64,000 bases of DNA from Veillonella atypica KON (GTDB lineage Bacteria; Bacillota; Negativicutes; Veillonellales; Veillonellaceae). Positions 27,304 to 35,511 of the stretch are shown here, one piece after another. Position numbers and translations under genes: made by a program. The stretch's first letter is position 1. Each line of letters opens with the position of its first letter. Location: the NCBI RefSeq assembly GCF_002959915.1, contig NZ_PPDE01000008.1, positions 62,001-126,000 on the forward strand, written 5' to 3'. Below the pieces are notes generated by a model. It made no database searches. It was not told where the DNA came from and was given only the letters and a program-made list of their open reading frames with translations.

Positions 27304-28119
27304 ATGAGAATGGGGAAGAAGATGAAACGCATTTTAGATTTACATACATATATTTTGCCGGCTATGGCAGATGGAAAGGGACCTCAATCCATGGCTGAAT
27401 CTGTGCAAATGGTTAAAGATTTAGTCCGTTCTGGTATTACAGATATTTTTTGTACACCTAAGGTTAATGAGCTAAATGTACAGACCGTTGTTGAGTCAGT
27501 AGTGGAGCAGGTAGAAAATTTAACACAAGTAGTATCTGAACAAGCGATACCGGTTACATTACATAGTGGTGCCGTTGTTGAGTTAGGTGATGGTATGATT
27601 GACTATATACGCAATCATAAAGAATCACTTGTATTAGGTAATAGCCATTTTATGTTAGTTACTATTCCACAAGATTGTAAGTTATATCATGTAGATGCGT
27701 GGTTACAGACTTTATGTGACTTAGGTATTACGCCTATCATAAGTGAAGTGGAACGTAATGACCTTTTCTTTAATAAACCTGAACAACTATTGGAATGGGT
27801 TGATAAGGGCATTTTATTTGAATGTAATATTATGTCTTTTACACATCATTCTGAGCATTATACGAAAGCTATTGAATTATATACGAATGGTCTAATACAC
27901 TTCTTTGGTACTGGTTATGATGTGATGAACAATCAATATGGTAGCTATGTAGATGTAATTTCTAAACTAGATGTTGAATATAAGAAAGATTTACTTAGTG
28001 ACGTCCGATTAAATGAACGCGATTTATTAGCGGATAGAGTATTTTATCCTACGGTACCGGATCATTGGGCAGGAAAACGGCCTAATTTCTGGACTCGACT
28101 TCTTTCAATCGCTTTATAA
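27304..28119 (+). CDS. CpsB-like PHP-domain protein lacking metal ligands (pseudophosphatase)
   Basis: This protein of up to 271 residues follows the CpsB/CapC/YwqE tyrosine-phosphatase layout: LDLHTYILPAMADG near the start, GITDIFCTP, GITPIISEVERN, and an FFGTGYD stretch where the family has IASDxH. The sites expected to bind three metals are mostly changed. The second His of HxH is Tyr16, TPH is TPK (Lys53), the conserved Glu of GAE is Val91, IEF is VTI (Thr120), AHPER is SEVER (Glu148), and SDxH is TGYD. Only His14 and Asp23 remain. Phosphatase activity is unlikely (inference). The frame is intact and has its own promoter. Either ATG 27304 or ATG 27322, with GGGGAAG upstream, could be the start. 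Confidence 0.78.
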   Translation: MRMGKKMKRILDLHTYILPAMADGKGPQSMAESVQMVKDLVRSGITDIFCTPKVNELNVQTVVESVVEQVENLTQVVSEQAIPVTLHSGAVVELGDGMIDYIRNHKESLVLGNSHFMLVTIPQDCKLYHVDAWLQTLCDLGITPIISEVERNDLFFNKPEQLLEWVDKGILFECNIMSFTHHSEHYTKAIELYTNGLIHFFGTGYDVMNNQYGSYVDVISKLDVEYKKDLLSDVRLNERDLLADRVFYPTVPDHWAGKRPNFWTRLLSIAL

Positions 28120-28170
28120 AAAAAGAGTTTTTTTGTTATGCCGTTTAAGTATAGCAAAAAGACTCTTTTT
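28119..28170 (+). terminator. Terminator after the CpsB-like gene
   Basis: An imperfect A-rich/T-rich stem of about 18 bp (28119-28139 with 28151-28170) ends in a T tract. The A tract on the left could also serve the opposite strand. Confidence 0.75.
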
Positions 28171-28191
28171 TACATGATATTGTATTTTTTA

Positions 28192-28220
28192 TTGCAATAA
28201 AACACTATATATAGTATACT
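28192..28220 (+). promoter_or_regulatory. nrdD promoter
   Basis: TTGCAA (28192-28197) and TATACT (28215-28220) are separated by exactly 17 bp. The start codon lies about 145 bp downstream, leaving a long leader. Confidence 0.7.
28202..28217 (+). promoter_or_regulatory. NrdR box overlapping the nrdD -10
   Basis: ACACTATATATAGTAT matches the NrdR consensus (acaCwAtATaTwGtgt) at nearly every position. It lies in the spacer and overlaps the -10 hexamer, where NrdR binding would block RNA polymerase. NrdR boxes usually come in pairs about 31 bp apart; only a weak partner (ACATGATATTGTATTT at 28172) is visible. Confidence 0.72.
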
Positions 28221-28365
28221 ATGAAAGCGGTTAGAAATACGAAATAATCTATTGAATTTTGTATTTTTCGTAGTAAATAATATAGATTGAGTATGGTTTT
28301 TTCCATACTTTTTATATGTAATGACATTAATTAATTCGGAGTATGGGAAACGGGGAGGTTCCGAG

Positions 28366-30516
28366 ATGTTGCAGGTCATTAAACGGGATGGTACTAAGGT
28401 ACCTTTCGATAAACATAAAATTGCAGTAGCTATTGAAAAGGCAGAACATAGTAGTACGGGGTTATATGAATCTGGCTTAGCTGAACGCATTGCTGACGAA
28501 ATTGAAGCATATGCTATAAAACTTCAAAAGGATATGACAATCTATGCAATAGAAGATCAAGTATACTATAAGTTGATTGAGTATCATAATCCTGCAACAG
28601 CTCGTGCTTATGAAGGTTATAAAGCGGTACAAGCTTTCAAACGTCGCCAAAACACGACTGACGAAGATGTCATCGGTTTGTTGGATCGTAGTAATGTTAG
28701 TGTTCTTGATGAAAATTCTAATAAAGATGCTGCCATTGTATCTACACAACGCGATTTAATTGCTGGTGAAGTGTCCAAGGATATTGCGCGTCGTAAGTTG
28801 ATTCCTACAGATATACTAGAAGCACATGATAGCGGTGCTATCCATTTCCACGATATGGACTATATCATCCAACCGATGTTTAACTGTTGCTTAATCAACT
28901 TAGAAGATATGTTGACAAATGGTACAGTTATTAACGGTAAGCGCATTGACACGCCAAAATCATTCCAAGTAGCATGTACTGTAACAACTCAAATCATTGC
29001 ACAAGTTGCATCTGGTCAATATGGTGGTCAAAGTATTAATGGTATTGACCGTATTTTGGCACCATTCGTACGTAAATCTTATGAAAAAATCCTCAATAAT
29101 GTAATTGAAGAACAAGTTGAGATTTACGGCATGGAACCAAATATGGAAAAGGCTCGTGAAATTGCTTGGAAACGCACGCGTAAAGAGGTAAAGGACGGCA
29201 TTCAAACCATTCAATACCAAATCAATACATTGATGACTACAAATGGCCAATCCCCATTCGTTACATTGTTTATGTATTTCCAACCGGATTATGAATACGC
29301 TAAGGAAGCGGCATTAATTACGGAAGAAATTTTACGTCAACGTATTAAGGGTGTAAAAAATGAAGCCGATGTATACATTACACCAGCATTCCCTAAATTG
29401 ATTTATGTATTAGACGAACACAATGTTTATCCGGATAGCCCATATTATTATTTAACAGAATTAGCTGCTCAATGTACGGCTAAACGCATGTATCCTGATT
29501 ATATTTCTGCAAAGAAGATGAAGGAAAATTACGAAGGCAATGTATTCAGCCCTATGGGATGTCGTTCCTTCTTATCTCCTTGGAAGGATGCAGAAGGCAA
29601 TTATAAATTTGATGGCCGTTTCAACATGGGCGTAGTAAGTTTGAATTTGCCACAAATTGGTATTTTAGCACGCGGTAGTGAAGAAAAGTATTTTGAAATC
29701 TTGGATAAACGCCTTGAGTTAGCTGAAAAAGCATTGATGTTACGTTACAATCTATTGAAAGATGTAGTAAGCGATGTATCCCCAATTCATTGGCAACATG
29801 GTGCTATTGCGCGACTTAAAAAAGGTGAAAAAATCGCTCCATTTTTGACTGATGGCTATGCGACGATTTCCCTTGGTTATATCGGCATTTATGAAGCATG
29901 TCGCTTGATTACTGGCGAATCTAATACAGGTGAACATGGTCGTGTTTTTGCCATGAAAATTATGGATCGTTTGAACCAAGCTATTAATGAATGGCGTGAA
30001 AAACATAACTTAGGCTTTGGTCTTTATGGTACGCCTGCTGAAAGCTTAACAAATCGATTCTCTTCTTTGGACCGAGCACGCTTTGGTATTATAGAAGATG
30101 TAACGGACAAAGGTTACTATACGAATAGTTATCATGTAAGCGTTCGTGAAGAAATTAACGTATTTGATAAATTTGCCTTTGAATCTGAATTCCAAAAGAA
30201 ATCTACAGGCGGTTGCATTTCCTATGCAGAAATTCCGAATATGTCCAATAATATTCCAGCAGTATTGACGATGATTAAATATATTTACGACAATATTTCC
30301 TATGCAGAGTTCAATACAAAATCTGACTACTGTCATGAATGCGGATTTGATGGTGAAATCAAGGTTAATGATGACAATCAATGGGAATGTCCTCGTTGTC
30401 ATAATACAAACCGCGATAAATTAACAGTTATCCGCCGTACGTGTGGATACCTTGGTGAAAACTTCTGGAACGAAGGTCGCACAAAAGAAATAAAAGATCG
30501 TGTAATGCATATTTAA
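28366..30516 (+). CDS. nrdD: Anaerobic ribonucleoside-triphosphate reductase
   Basis: The 716-residue class III reductase has an N-terminal ATP-cone (IKRDGTKVPFDKHKI, about residues 4-90) and the glycyl-radical catalytic domain. Near the C-terminus lie a four-cysteine zinc site (CHECG and CPRCH) and the radical-glycine motif RTCGYLG. It makes deoxyribonucleotides without oxygen, consistent with a strict anaerobe. The ATG at 28366 is chosen because CGGGGAGG lies just upstream; the frame is open to 28321. nrdG, the activase, follows. Confidence 0.95.
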   Translation: MLQVIKRDGTKVPFDKHKIAVAIEKAEHSSTGLYESGLAERIADEIEAYAIKLQKDMTIYAIEDQVYYKLIEYHNPATARAYEGYKAVQAFKRRQNTTDEDVIGLLDRSNVSVLDENSNKDAAIVSTQRDLIAGEVSKDIARRKLIPTDILEAHDSGAIHFHDMDYIIQPMFNCCLINLEDMLTNGTVINGKRIDTPKSFQVACTVTTQIIAQVASGQYGGQSINGIDRILAPFVRKSYEKILNNVIEEQVEIYGMEPNMEKAREIAWKRTRKEVKDGIQTIQYQINTLMTTNGQSPFVTLFMYFQPDYEYAKEAALITEEILRQRIKGVKNEADVYITPAFPKLIYVLDEHNVYPDSPYYYLTELAAQCTAKRMYPDYISAKKMKENYEGNVFSPMGCRSFLSPWKDAEGNYKFDGRFNMGVVSLNLPQIGILARGSEEKYFEILDKRLELAEKALMLRYNLLKDVVSDVSPIHWQHGAIARLKKGEKIAPFLTDGYATISLGYIGIYEACRLITGESNTGEHGRVFAMKIMDRLNQAINEWREKHNLGFGLYGTPAESLTNRFSSLDRARFGIIEDVTDKGYYTNSYHVSVREEINVFDKFAFESEFQKKSTGGCISYAEIPNMSNNIPAVLTMIKYIYDNISYAEFNTKSDYCHECGFDGEIKVNDDNQWECPRCHNTNRDKLTVIRRTCGYLGENFWNEGRTKEIKDRVMHI

Positions 30517-30538
30517 TTTTATTAATTGTAAACATGTT

Positions 30539-30565
30539 AAAAGCTGTGCCATCGGCACAGCTTTT
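30539..30565 (+). terminator. Hairpin between nrdD and nrdG
   Basis: A perfect 12-bp stem (30539-30550 with 30554-30565) closes a three-base loop and ends in four Ts. It would terminate or attenuate nrdD transcription before nrdG. Confidence 0.75.
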
Positions 30566-30644
30566 ACTATATACATGATAAATTGAAATATATCTATATA
30601 TTTAATTTGGTCAAAGTTGATCACAGGCAAATATGGGGGTTATT

Positions 30645-31142
30645 ATGAGATACGGACAGATCCGACAATATGATATCGCCAATGGGGAAGGTATACGCAC
30701 ATCTATATTTGTAACTGGTTGCACCCATTGCTGTTATAATTGTTTTAATGAAGAATATCAAGATTTTAATGCTGGTCAAGAATGGACTGATAAAGAAACA
30801 CAGCTGGTTGTGTCTTATGTAAAAGATCCTAATTGTGCTGGCCTTACCTTGTTAGGCGGTGAACCATTTCAAAATGTAGATGGTATGCTAGCTATAGTGA
30901 AAGCGGTGCGTGAAGCAGCGCCTGAAAAACCTATTTGGGCTTACTCTGGCTATGTATGGGATGATATTATATCTGATCCATCGCGCCGTAGCTTAGTGGA
31001 ACAAATCGATATCCTCGTGGATGGTCGATTTGTAGATGAGTTAAAAGATCCATCCTTACGATTTAGAGGATCTTCTAATCAACGAATTATTGATGTACAA
31101 TCTTCGTTGAAACAGGGTGAAGTAGTCCTGGCTATGGAGTGA
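30645..31142 (+). CDS. nrdG: Anaerobic ribonucleotide reductase activating protein
   Basis: This small radical-SAM protein of 165 residues carries the CxxxCxxC cluster motif in TGCTHCCYNCFN, the NGEGIRTSIFVTGC lead-in, and LLGGEPF downstream. It uses SAM to create the glycyl radical on NrdD. The ATG at 30645 is preferred over 30633 because GGGGG stands five bases before it. It follows nrdD after about 130 bp that include a hairpin, so the two may be partly uncoupled. Confidence 0.93.
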   Translation: MRYGQIRQYDIANGEGIRTSIFVTGCTHCCYNCFNEEYQDFNAGQEWTDKETQLVVSYVKDPNCAGLTLLGGEPFQNVDGMLAIVKAVREAAPEKPIWAYSGYVWDDIISDPSRRSLVEQIDILVDGRFVDELKDPSLRFRGSSNQRIIDVQSSLKQGEVVLAME

Positions 31143-31152
31143 TATAGAGAGT

Positions 31153-32385
31153 ATGTTAGATAAACGTTTACTTGGTTTAATAATAATCGTTGGCCTGGTG
31201 GCGGGCTTAATCGGTTCTTTTTATACCCATTTGTTACATTATATCCAGCATTTTATGTATGCCTATTCTACATCAGAAGGTTTATCATTTGGACAAGCCG
31301 TAGCCCGTGTATCGCCTGAACATCGATTGTTAGCCTTACTGGCCTGTGGTCTTGTTGGCGGTGTAGGTTGGGTTCTTATCCATCGTTATGGAGATCCACT
31401 GGTAGATATAAAAAAAGCTGTCCAAGATTCTACAAAAGAAATGCCTCCGTTGACCACATTTATTCATGCTACATTGCAAATTATCACGGTCGGCATGGGT
31501 TCTCCGCTTGGTCGAGAAGTCGCACCTCGTGAAGCTAGTGCTGGTATCATGTCTGGATTATTGCGCTATGTTGATATGCGCCCTGAGGACAAGTCGCTTA
31601 TTATTGCTTGTGCTGCTGGTGCAGGCTTAGCTGCCGTATATAATTCTCCTTTATCAGCTGCTATTTTTACGCTAGAGACATTACTTATCACATGGAATGT
31701 TCGAGCCATGAGTGCAGCCCTTTTATCGTGTGGACTAGCTACATTGGTCGTTCGTCAGGCAGGGATAGGAGATCTTGTTCAGTATACGATGCCACAACCA
31801 CCCTTATATGGTAGCTATCAAGAATTTGCTATCGTCCTTGGCGCTGTCATTGCTATTGGCGTTGTTTTATTTGATAAAACACAATCTTTATTACCTAAGT
31901 TTGATAGAAAAAGCCCTAAAATGATTGTCATAGCTCTTTTATCATTTGCTGTTATTGGGGTGATGGCCATGTATTTTCCAGAAATCCTCGGTAATGGTAA
32001 AGCTGGTAATCAGTTGACCTTTACAGATTTAGTAGGATGGGATTATGCATTAGGTCTATTAGCTACTAAATGGATTGCCGTGTTACTTGCCTTAATGGCT
32101 GGTGCTTATGGTGGTCGAATTACGCCATCTATGATGCTAGGTAGTACATTGGCATTAGCCTTTGCGGCCTTGTGGAGTATTATGGTCAGCCCTGTACACC
32201 TTGGCTTTGCTGCATTTATAGGGGCCGTAATTTTCTTGGGATTGGCACAAAAGATGCCGCTTACATCCTGTGTGTTCATGTTAGAACTTTCACGATTTTC
32301 CGTGGAAATGTGCTTCCCAATGGCGCTAGCTATGGGCTCCGCATTGATAACTCAGCAGATTGTAAAAGCAAGATTCCAATTATAA
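31153..32385 (+). CDS. ClC-family chloride channel/transporter
   Basis: This 410-residue membrane protein has 10-12 hydrophobic segments. The ClC pore motifs are GMGSPLGREVAPREA near residues 115-129 and AAGAGLAAVYNSPLSAAIF near 155-173. The canonical GREGP filter here reads GREVAP, a one-residue variation that keeps the likely gating glutamate. The family moves chloride or other anions, often coupled to protons. No regulatory CBS domains are present. The ATG follows nrdG by ten bases. Confidence 0.88.
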   Translation: MLDKRLLGLIIIVGLVAGLIGSFYTHLLHYIQHFMYAYSTSEGLSFGQAVARVSPEHRLLALLACGLVGGVGWVLIHRYGDPLVDIKKAVQDSTKEMPPLTTFIHATLQIITVGMGSPLGREVAPREASAGIMSGLLRYVDMRPEDKSLIIACAAGAGLAAVYNSPLSAAIFTLETLLITWNVRAMSAALLSCGLATLVVRQAGIGDLVQYTMPQPPLYGSYQEFAIVLGAVIAIGVVLFDKTQSLLPKFDRKSPKMIVIALLSFAVIGVMAMYFPEILGNGKAGNQLTFTDLVGWDYALGLLATKWIAVLLALMAGAYGGRITPSMMLGSTLALAFAALWSIMVSPVHLGFAAFIGAVIFLGLAQKMPLTSCVFMLELSRFSVEMCFPMALAMGSALITQQIVKARFQL

Positions 32386-32428
32386 AACAAAACTGCATAC
32401 TATATCGGACGATATTCTGATGATAAAG

Positions 32429-32475
32429 AAATAGCGACTAGTTGATACCAGATGATCAATTAGTCGCTATTTTTA
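32429..32475 (+). terminator. Terminator after the ClC gene
   Basis: An 18-bp stem with one G-T pair (32429-32446 with 32455-32472) is followed by a short T tract. Confidence 0.85.
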
Positions 32476-32521
32476 TGTGTGAAGGCTTTATTTATAGAAA
32501 ACCTTATTTTTTACATTGTAG

Positions 32522-33070
32522 TTATACAATTTTGGCGCTTTTGTCGTATTCTTCGCCACCACAATCTGGTAGCATACCATATTCAACAGTCCAAAGGTGT
32601 TTATATTTTAATGCTTGATTGTGGATTCTTTCAACTTGGGATTCATCAGTACGTACGATGCGTGCAGGAATACCAACGACTAAAGAATAGGGAGGGATTG
32701 TAGTGTTTTCTTTTACCACTGCACCGGCTGCAATGATAGAGCCAGTACCGATATGACAACCACTTAGTACGATAGCCCCCATGCCAACGAGTACATTATC
32801 CTCGATGGTAGACGCATGAACAATGGCCCCATGACCTATAGTTACATAGTCGCCAAGTATACAAGCCTCATCATCATCGACGTGAAGCACAGAGTTATCT
32901 TGTACGTTGGAATAACGACCTACTACAATTTTATTAACATCGCCACGAAGTGCACAGTTTTGCCAGATGGAGGCAAATTCTTTCAACTCTACATCGCCGG
33001 CTAGTTCAGCACCAGGCATAACACAAGATTTTGGATCTAATTTTGGATACTTTCCATGATAAGGTAACAT
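32522..33070 (-). CDS. Gamma-carbonic anhydrase family protein (YrdA type)
   Basis: The 182-residue protein is a left-handed beta-helix. Hexapeptide repeats run through most of the length, including SVLHVDDDEA, IGHGAIVHAS and VGMGAIVLSG. The metal-site histidines are plausible in VLHVD, IGHGAIVH and LVGMGA. YrdA/CaiE-like proteins are trimeric and often have no proven carbonic anhydrase activity. TAGGAGGTCCT precedes the ATG on the minus strand. It is downstream of, and 11 bp from, the FabK-like gene in the same operon. Confidence 0.88.
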   Translation of the reverse strand: MLPYHGKYPKLDPKSCVMPGAELAGDVELKEFASIWQNCALRGDVNKIVVGRYSNVQDNSVLHVDDDEACILGDYVTIGHGAIVHASTIEDNVLVGMGAIVLSGCHIGTGSIIAAGAVVKENTTIPPYSLVVGIPARIVRTDESQVERIHNQALKYKHLWTVEYGMLPDCGGEEYDKSAKIV

Positions 33071-33081
33071 AGGACCTCCTA

Positions 33082-34035
33082 TTAAATTACTTCGATAAAG
33101 CGTTGTGCTTTACGGATTGCCATAATAGCTTCATTAATAACAGAGTGTACAATAGTTTGAGCTGGTTCAATTTCATTAAGTCTATTAAGCGCTTGGCCTA
33201 CTTGTACAGCACCATTGACAACGTCGCCATCGATAGCAGCTAATTTATTTGTACCTTGGGACATTTTGCTGCGCTCTTCTTTTGTTGTAACGCCATCAGT
33301 TTCTGCTGCAATATAACGGTCTGTAAAATCACTGCGCAAGCTACGTACACCACCGTGACCGGAGAGAAGACCTGTTACAACGGAGTCAGTATCTGTTGCT
33401 TTGATAATTGCTTCTTTCATATTTTGATGAGCTTTACATTCTTCGGCAAGTAAGAAACGGGAGCCCATTTGTACACCTTCAGCACCCATCAATAAAGCTG
33501 CTGCCAAACCACGACCATCAACGATGGAACCAGCCACAACAACAGGAATAGTGATTTCTGGTAGAATGTTTTCCATCAAAGACATTGTCGTTTGAGAACC
33601 GATGTGACCACCAGCCTCCATACCTTCTACGACGATAGCATCGGCACCAGCATCTTGAATGCGTTTTGCTAATTTCAAGGAAGGTACAACAGGAATGACC
33701 TTGATACCCGCTTCTTGGAATGGTTTAATATATGGGGTAGGATTGCCAGCGCCAAGTGTTACAAATGCAGGCTTTTCTGCGATGATAACATCTACTAATT
33801 CATCTTTATTTGGGGCCATAAGCATTAAATTTACACCAAAAGGTTTATCTGTTAATTCTTTGCATGCGCGAATCTCATTGCGAGTCCATTCTGCATCGCG
33901 ACCGCCTAAGGCGATAACACCTGTAGCGCCAGCGTTAGCTACAGCTGCAACTAATGTAGCCTCAGAAACCCATGCCATAGCACCTTGGATGATAGGGTAT
34001 TCGATATTTAGTAATTCAGTCAGTTTTGTTCTCAT
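33082..34035 (-). CDS. FabK-like / nitronate monooxygenase family flavoprotein
   Basis: This FMN-dependent TIM-barrel protein of about 317 residues belongs to the FabK/2-nitropropane dioxygenase family. It begins TELLNIEYPIIQGAMAWVSEA and has EGMEAGGHIG, VVAGSIVDGRG and EGVQMGSRF. The start is the ATG at 34035 with GGAGGATTC upstream; an upstream in-frame extension of 33 residues looks non-coding. It is closely similar in layout to fabK at 38129 but outside the fatty-acid cluster. Enoyl-ACP reductase or nitronate monooxygenase are both possible. Confidence 0.88.
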   Translation of the reverse strand: MRTKLTELLNIEYPIIQGAMAWVSEATLVAAVANAGATGVIALGGRDAEWTRNEIRACKELTDKPFGVNLMLMAPNKDELVDVIIAEKPAFVTLGAGNPTPYIKPFQEAGIKVIPVVPSLKLAKRIQDAGADAIVVEGMEAGGHIGSQTTMSLMENILPEITIPVVVAGSIVDGRGLAAALLMGAEGVQMGSRFLLAEECKAHQNMKEAIIKATDTDSVVTGLLSGHGGVRSLRSDFTDRYIAAETDGVTTKEERSKMSQGTNKLAAIDGDVVNGAVQVGQALNRLNEIEPAQTIVHSVINEAIMAIRKAQRFIEVI

Positions 34036-34338
34036 GAATCCTCCTATAATATAGTTATATATAAGATAATAAAATCTACTTATGTAGCGAATATTTAGTA
34101 TACCACTATATATTTCTAGTAAATAGTATATCATAAAAATCTAATTGATAATAGATTTCATTATAAAATTACGTATGAAAGTAATAATAGTCAGCTTTCA
34201 GAGGATATTGAAAATTTAGTAGAAAAATGGAAAATGAGTATTGAAAAGTTTCGATGTCTTTGCTATACTATATTACAGATAAAGTATCTTAACGATATGA
34301 ACACATTAATATAATCTCAAGTGAAGGAGGAAATAGAC
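34036..34338. other. Divergent intergenic region between the FabK-like gene and rubredoxin
   Basis: These 303 bp are AT-rich and hold no gene. The right part carries the rubredoxin promoter. The left part should hold the minus-strand promoter; TATACT on the minus strand (34097-34102) is a candidate -10 without a good -35. Confidence 0.5.
34241..34269 (+). promoter_or_regulatory. Rubredoxin promoter
   Basis: TTGAAA (34241-34246) and TATACT (34264-34269) are 17 bp apart, with TGC before the -10 (extended -10). Confidence 0.8.
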
Positions 34339-34473
34339 ATGGAAAAATACGTATGCGTAGTATGCGGTTGGGTTTATGACGAAGCTGTAGAAGGCGTTAA
34401 ATTCGAAGATCAACCAGCTGATTATGTTTGCCCTATCTGTGGCGTTGGCAAAGATCAATTCGAAAAAATGTAA
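34339..34473 (+). CDS. Rubredoxin (short form)
   Basis: This 44-residue protein has the two iron-binding CxxC pairs, Cys6/Cys9 in CVVCGWVYD and Cys31/Cys34 in [12 protein letters not shown]. The family usually has 52-54 residues; this one lacks most of the loop between the aspartate-rich turn and KFEDQP. It is an electron carrier, often used in oxygen or peroxide detoxification in anaerobes. AAGGAGGAAA precedes the ATG, and a promoter and terminator flank it, so it is a single-gene unit. Confidence 0.93.
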   Translation: MEKYVCVVCGWVYDEAVEGVKFEDQPADYVCPICGVGKDQFEKM

Positions 34474-34485
34474 TTGATACATTAG

Positions 34486-34522
34486 AAAGGCTATCTTAAG
34501 CAATATTGAGATAGCCTTTTTT
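34486..34522 (+). terminator. Terminator after rubredoxin
   Basis: A 13-bp stem with one G-T pair (34486-34498 with 34507-34519) runs into a T tract to 34522. Confidence 0.88.
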
Positions 34523-34524
34523 AT

Positions 34525-34553
34525 TTGACAAAGCACACTGTCATGTTTATAAT
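34525..34553 (+). promoter_or_regulatory. Consensus promoter for yceD-rpmF
   Basis: TTGACA (34525-34530) and TATAAT (34548-34553) are separated by 17 bp, a perfect sigma-A consensus. It begins right after the rubredoxin terminator. Confidence 0.9.
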
Positions 34554-34574
34554 ATTATAAGTCGAGGTAAGATT

Positions 34575-35090
34575 ATGAAACTGCAAGTAGAGCAAGCAAA
34601 AGAACATATAGGAAAGAAATTTCCTTATAGCTATACGATGCCGAGTGAAGAACTTGGTAGTGACGTAGTTGCTTTTCCTTGGAGCCGTCATGATATAACT
34701 ATTAGTGGTGAGTTTTGGTTTGATGGTCAAAACTACATCGTTCAAGGTTCGATTAATTCTAAAGGTGATTACGAATGTTCTCGTTGTTTAACGACTACGG
34801 AACATGAGCGTAACGATTCCTTCGAGGAAATCTTTAGTGATTCTCGAGATGCCGATGAAGATGTGATTCCTTTTAACGGAGAGGAAATTGACTTAACCGA
34901 ACTGATTCGGGATACATTAATCATCAATGAGCCCTCTCAAGTGTTATGTCAGGATGATTGCAAAGGATTGTGCGTTCATTGCGGAGCAAATTTGAATGTT
35001 TCACCTTGTTCTTGTGAATCCTTTGTGGTGGATCCTCGATTCGCAGAGTTACGTGCTTTGCTTGATGAGAAAGATGATAGACTATCCTAA
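34575..35090 (+). CDS. yceD: YceD/DUF177 family protein
   Basis: This 171-residue protein belongs to DUF177, whose members affect 23S rRNA accumulation and sit next to rpmF across bacteria. It has YECSRCLTT in the middle and a cysteine-rich C-terminal part ([17 protein letters not shown], then CSC) that could bind zinc. The ATG lies 21 bp after the -10 box, giving a very short leader with GAGGTAAG. The gene pairing with rpmF supports the call. Confidence 0.88.
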   Translation: MKLQVEQAKEHIGKKFPYSYTMPSEELGSDVVAFPWSRHDITISGEFWFDGQNYIVQGSINSKGDYECSRCLTTTEHERNDSFEEIFSDSRDADEDVIPFNGEEIDLTELIRDTLIINEPSQVLCQDDCKGLCVHCGANLNVSPCSCESFVVDPRFAELRALLDEKDDRLS

Positions 35091-35115
35091 TGATTGTACT
35101 AAGGAGGTGCAGATA

Positions 35116-35292
35116 ATGGCAGTACCTAAGCGTAGATTATCCAAATGCCGTCGCGATCGTCGTCGTGCAAACTGGAAATTAGAAGCTCCTGGTTATGTAG
35201 CATGTCCACAATGCCACGAACCTATGATGCCTCATCGTGTTTGCCCTACATGTGGTCACTATAAAGGTGAACAAGTAGTTGCAAAAGCCTAA
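35116..35292 (+). CDS. rpmF: 50S ribosomal protein L32
   Basis: The 58-residue protein starts [20 protein letters not shown] and has two CxxC pairs (CPQC and CPTC) forming the zinc-binding ribbon of the C+ L32 form. AAGGAGGTG precedes the ATG at 35116. It follows yceD by 25 bp and ends before a terminator. The zinc-binding form is typical of Firmicutes. Confidence 0.96.
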   Translation: MAVPKRRLSKCRRDRRRANWKLEAPGYVACPQCHEPMMPHRVCPTCGHYKGEQVVAKA

Positions 35293-35302
35293 TTGAGCGT
35301 GT

Positions 35303-35334
35303 AAAACACCTACACATTTGTGTAGGTGTTTTTT
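35303..35334 (+). terminator. Terminator after rpmF
   Basis: A perfect 13-bp stem (35303-35315 with 35320-35332) closes a four-base loop and ends in Ts. It separates yceD-rpmF from fapR. Confidence 0.93.
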
Positions 35335-35470
35335 ACTGCCCAAAAATGGATAGTTGTTGATTAATATATGTTTTATATTAATTTCTCCTATAAAGTATTA
35401 ATTAATTTTAAAATAAGGACAATATTTAGTATATTACCATAAAATATATCACTATATATGCGAAAAACCT

Positions 35471-35499
35471 TGCCAATATGGGAATTATTATATATACTT
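35471..35499 (+). promoter_or_regulatory. fapR operon promoter
   Basis: TTGCCA (35471-35476) and TATACT (35494-35499) stand 17 bp apart. Transcription would start near 35506, about 30 bp before fapR. Confidence 0.8.
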
Positions 35500-35511
35500 A
35501 AGATGTAATAT

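Noticed and set aside
33082-34134. Longer N-terminus for the minus-strand FabK-like protein
   Set aside because: The added 33 residues are Tyr/Ile-rich, non-conserved, and lie upstream of a perfect GGAGG and ATG.
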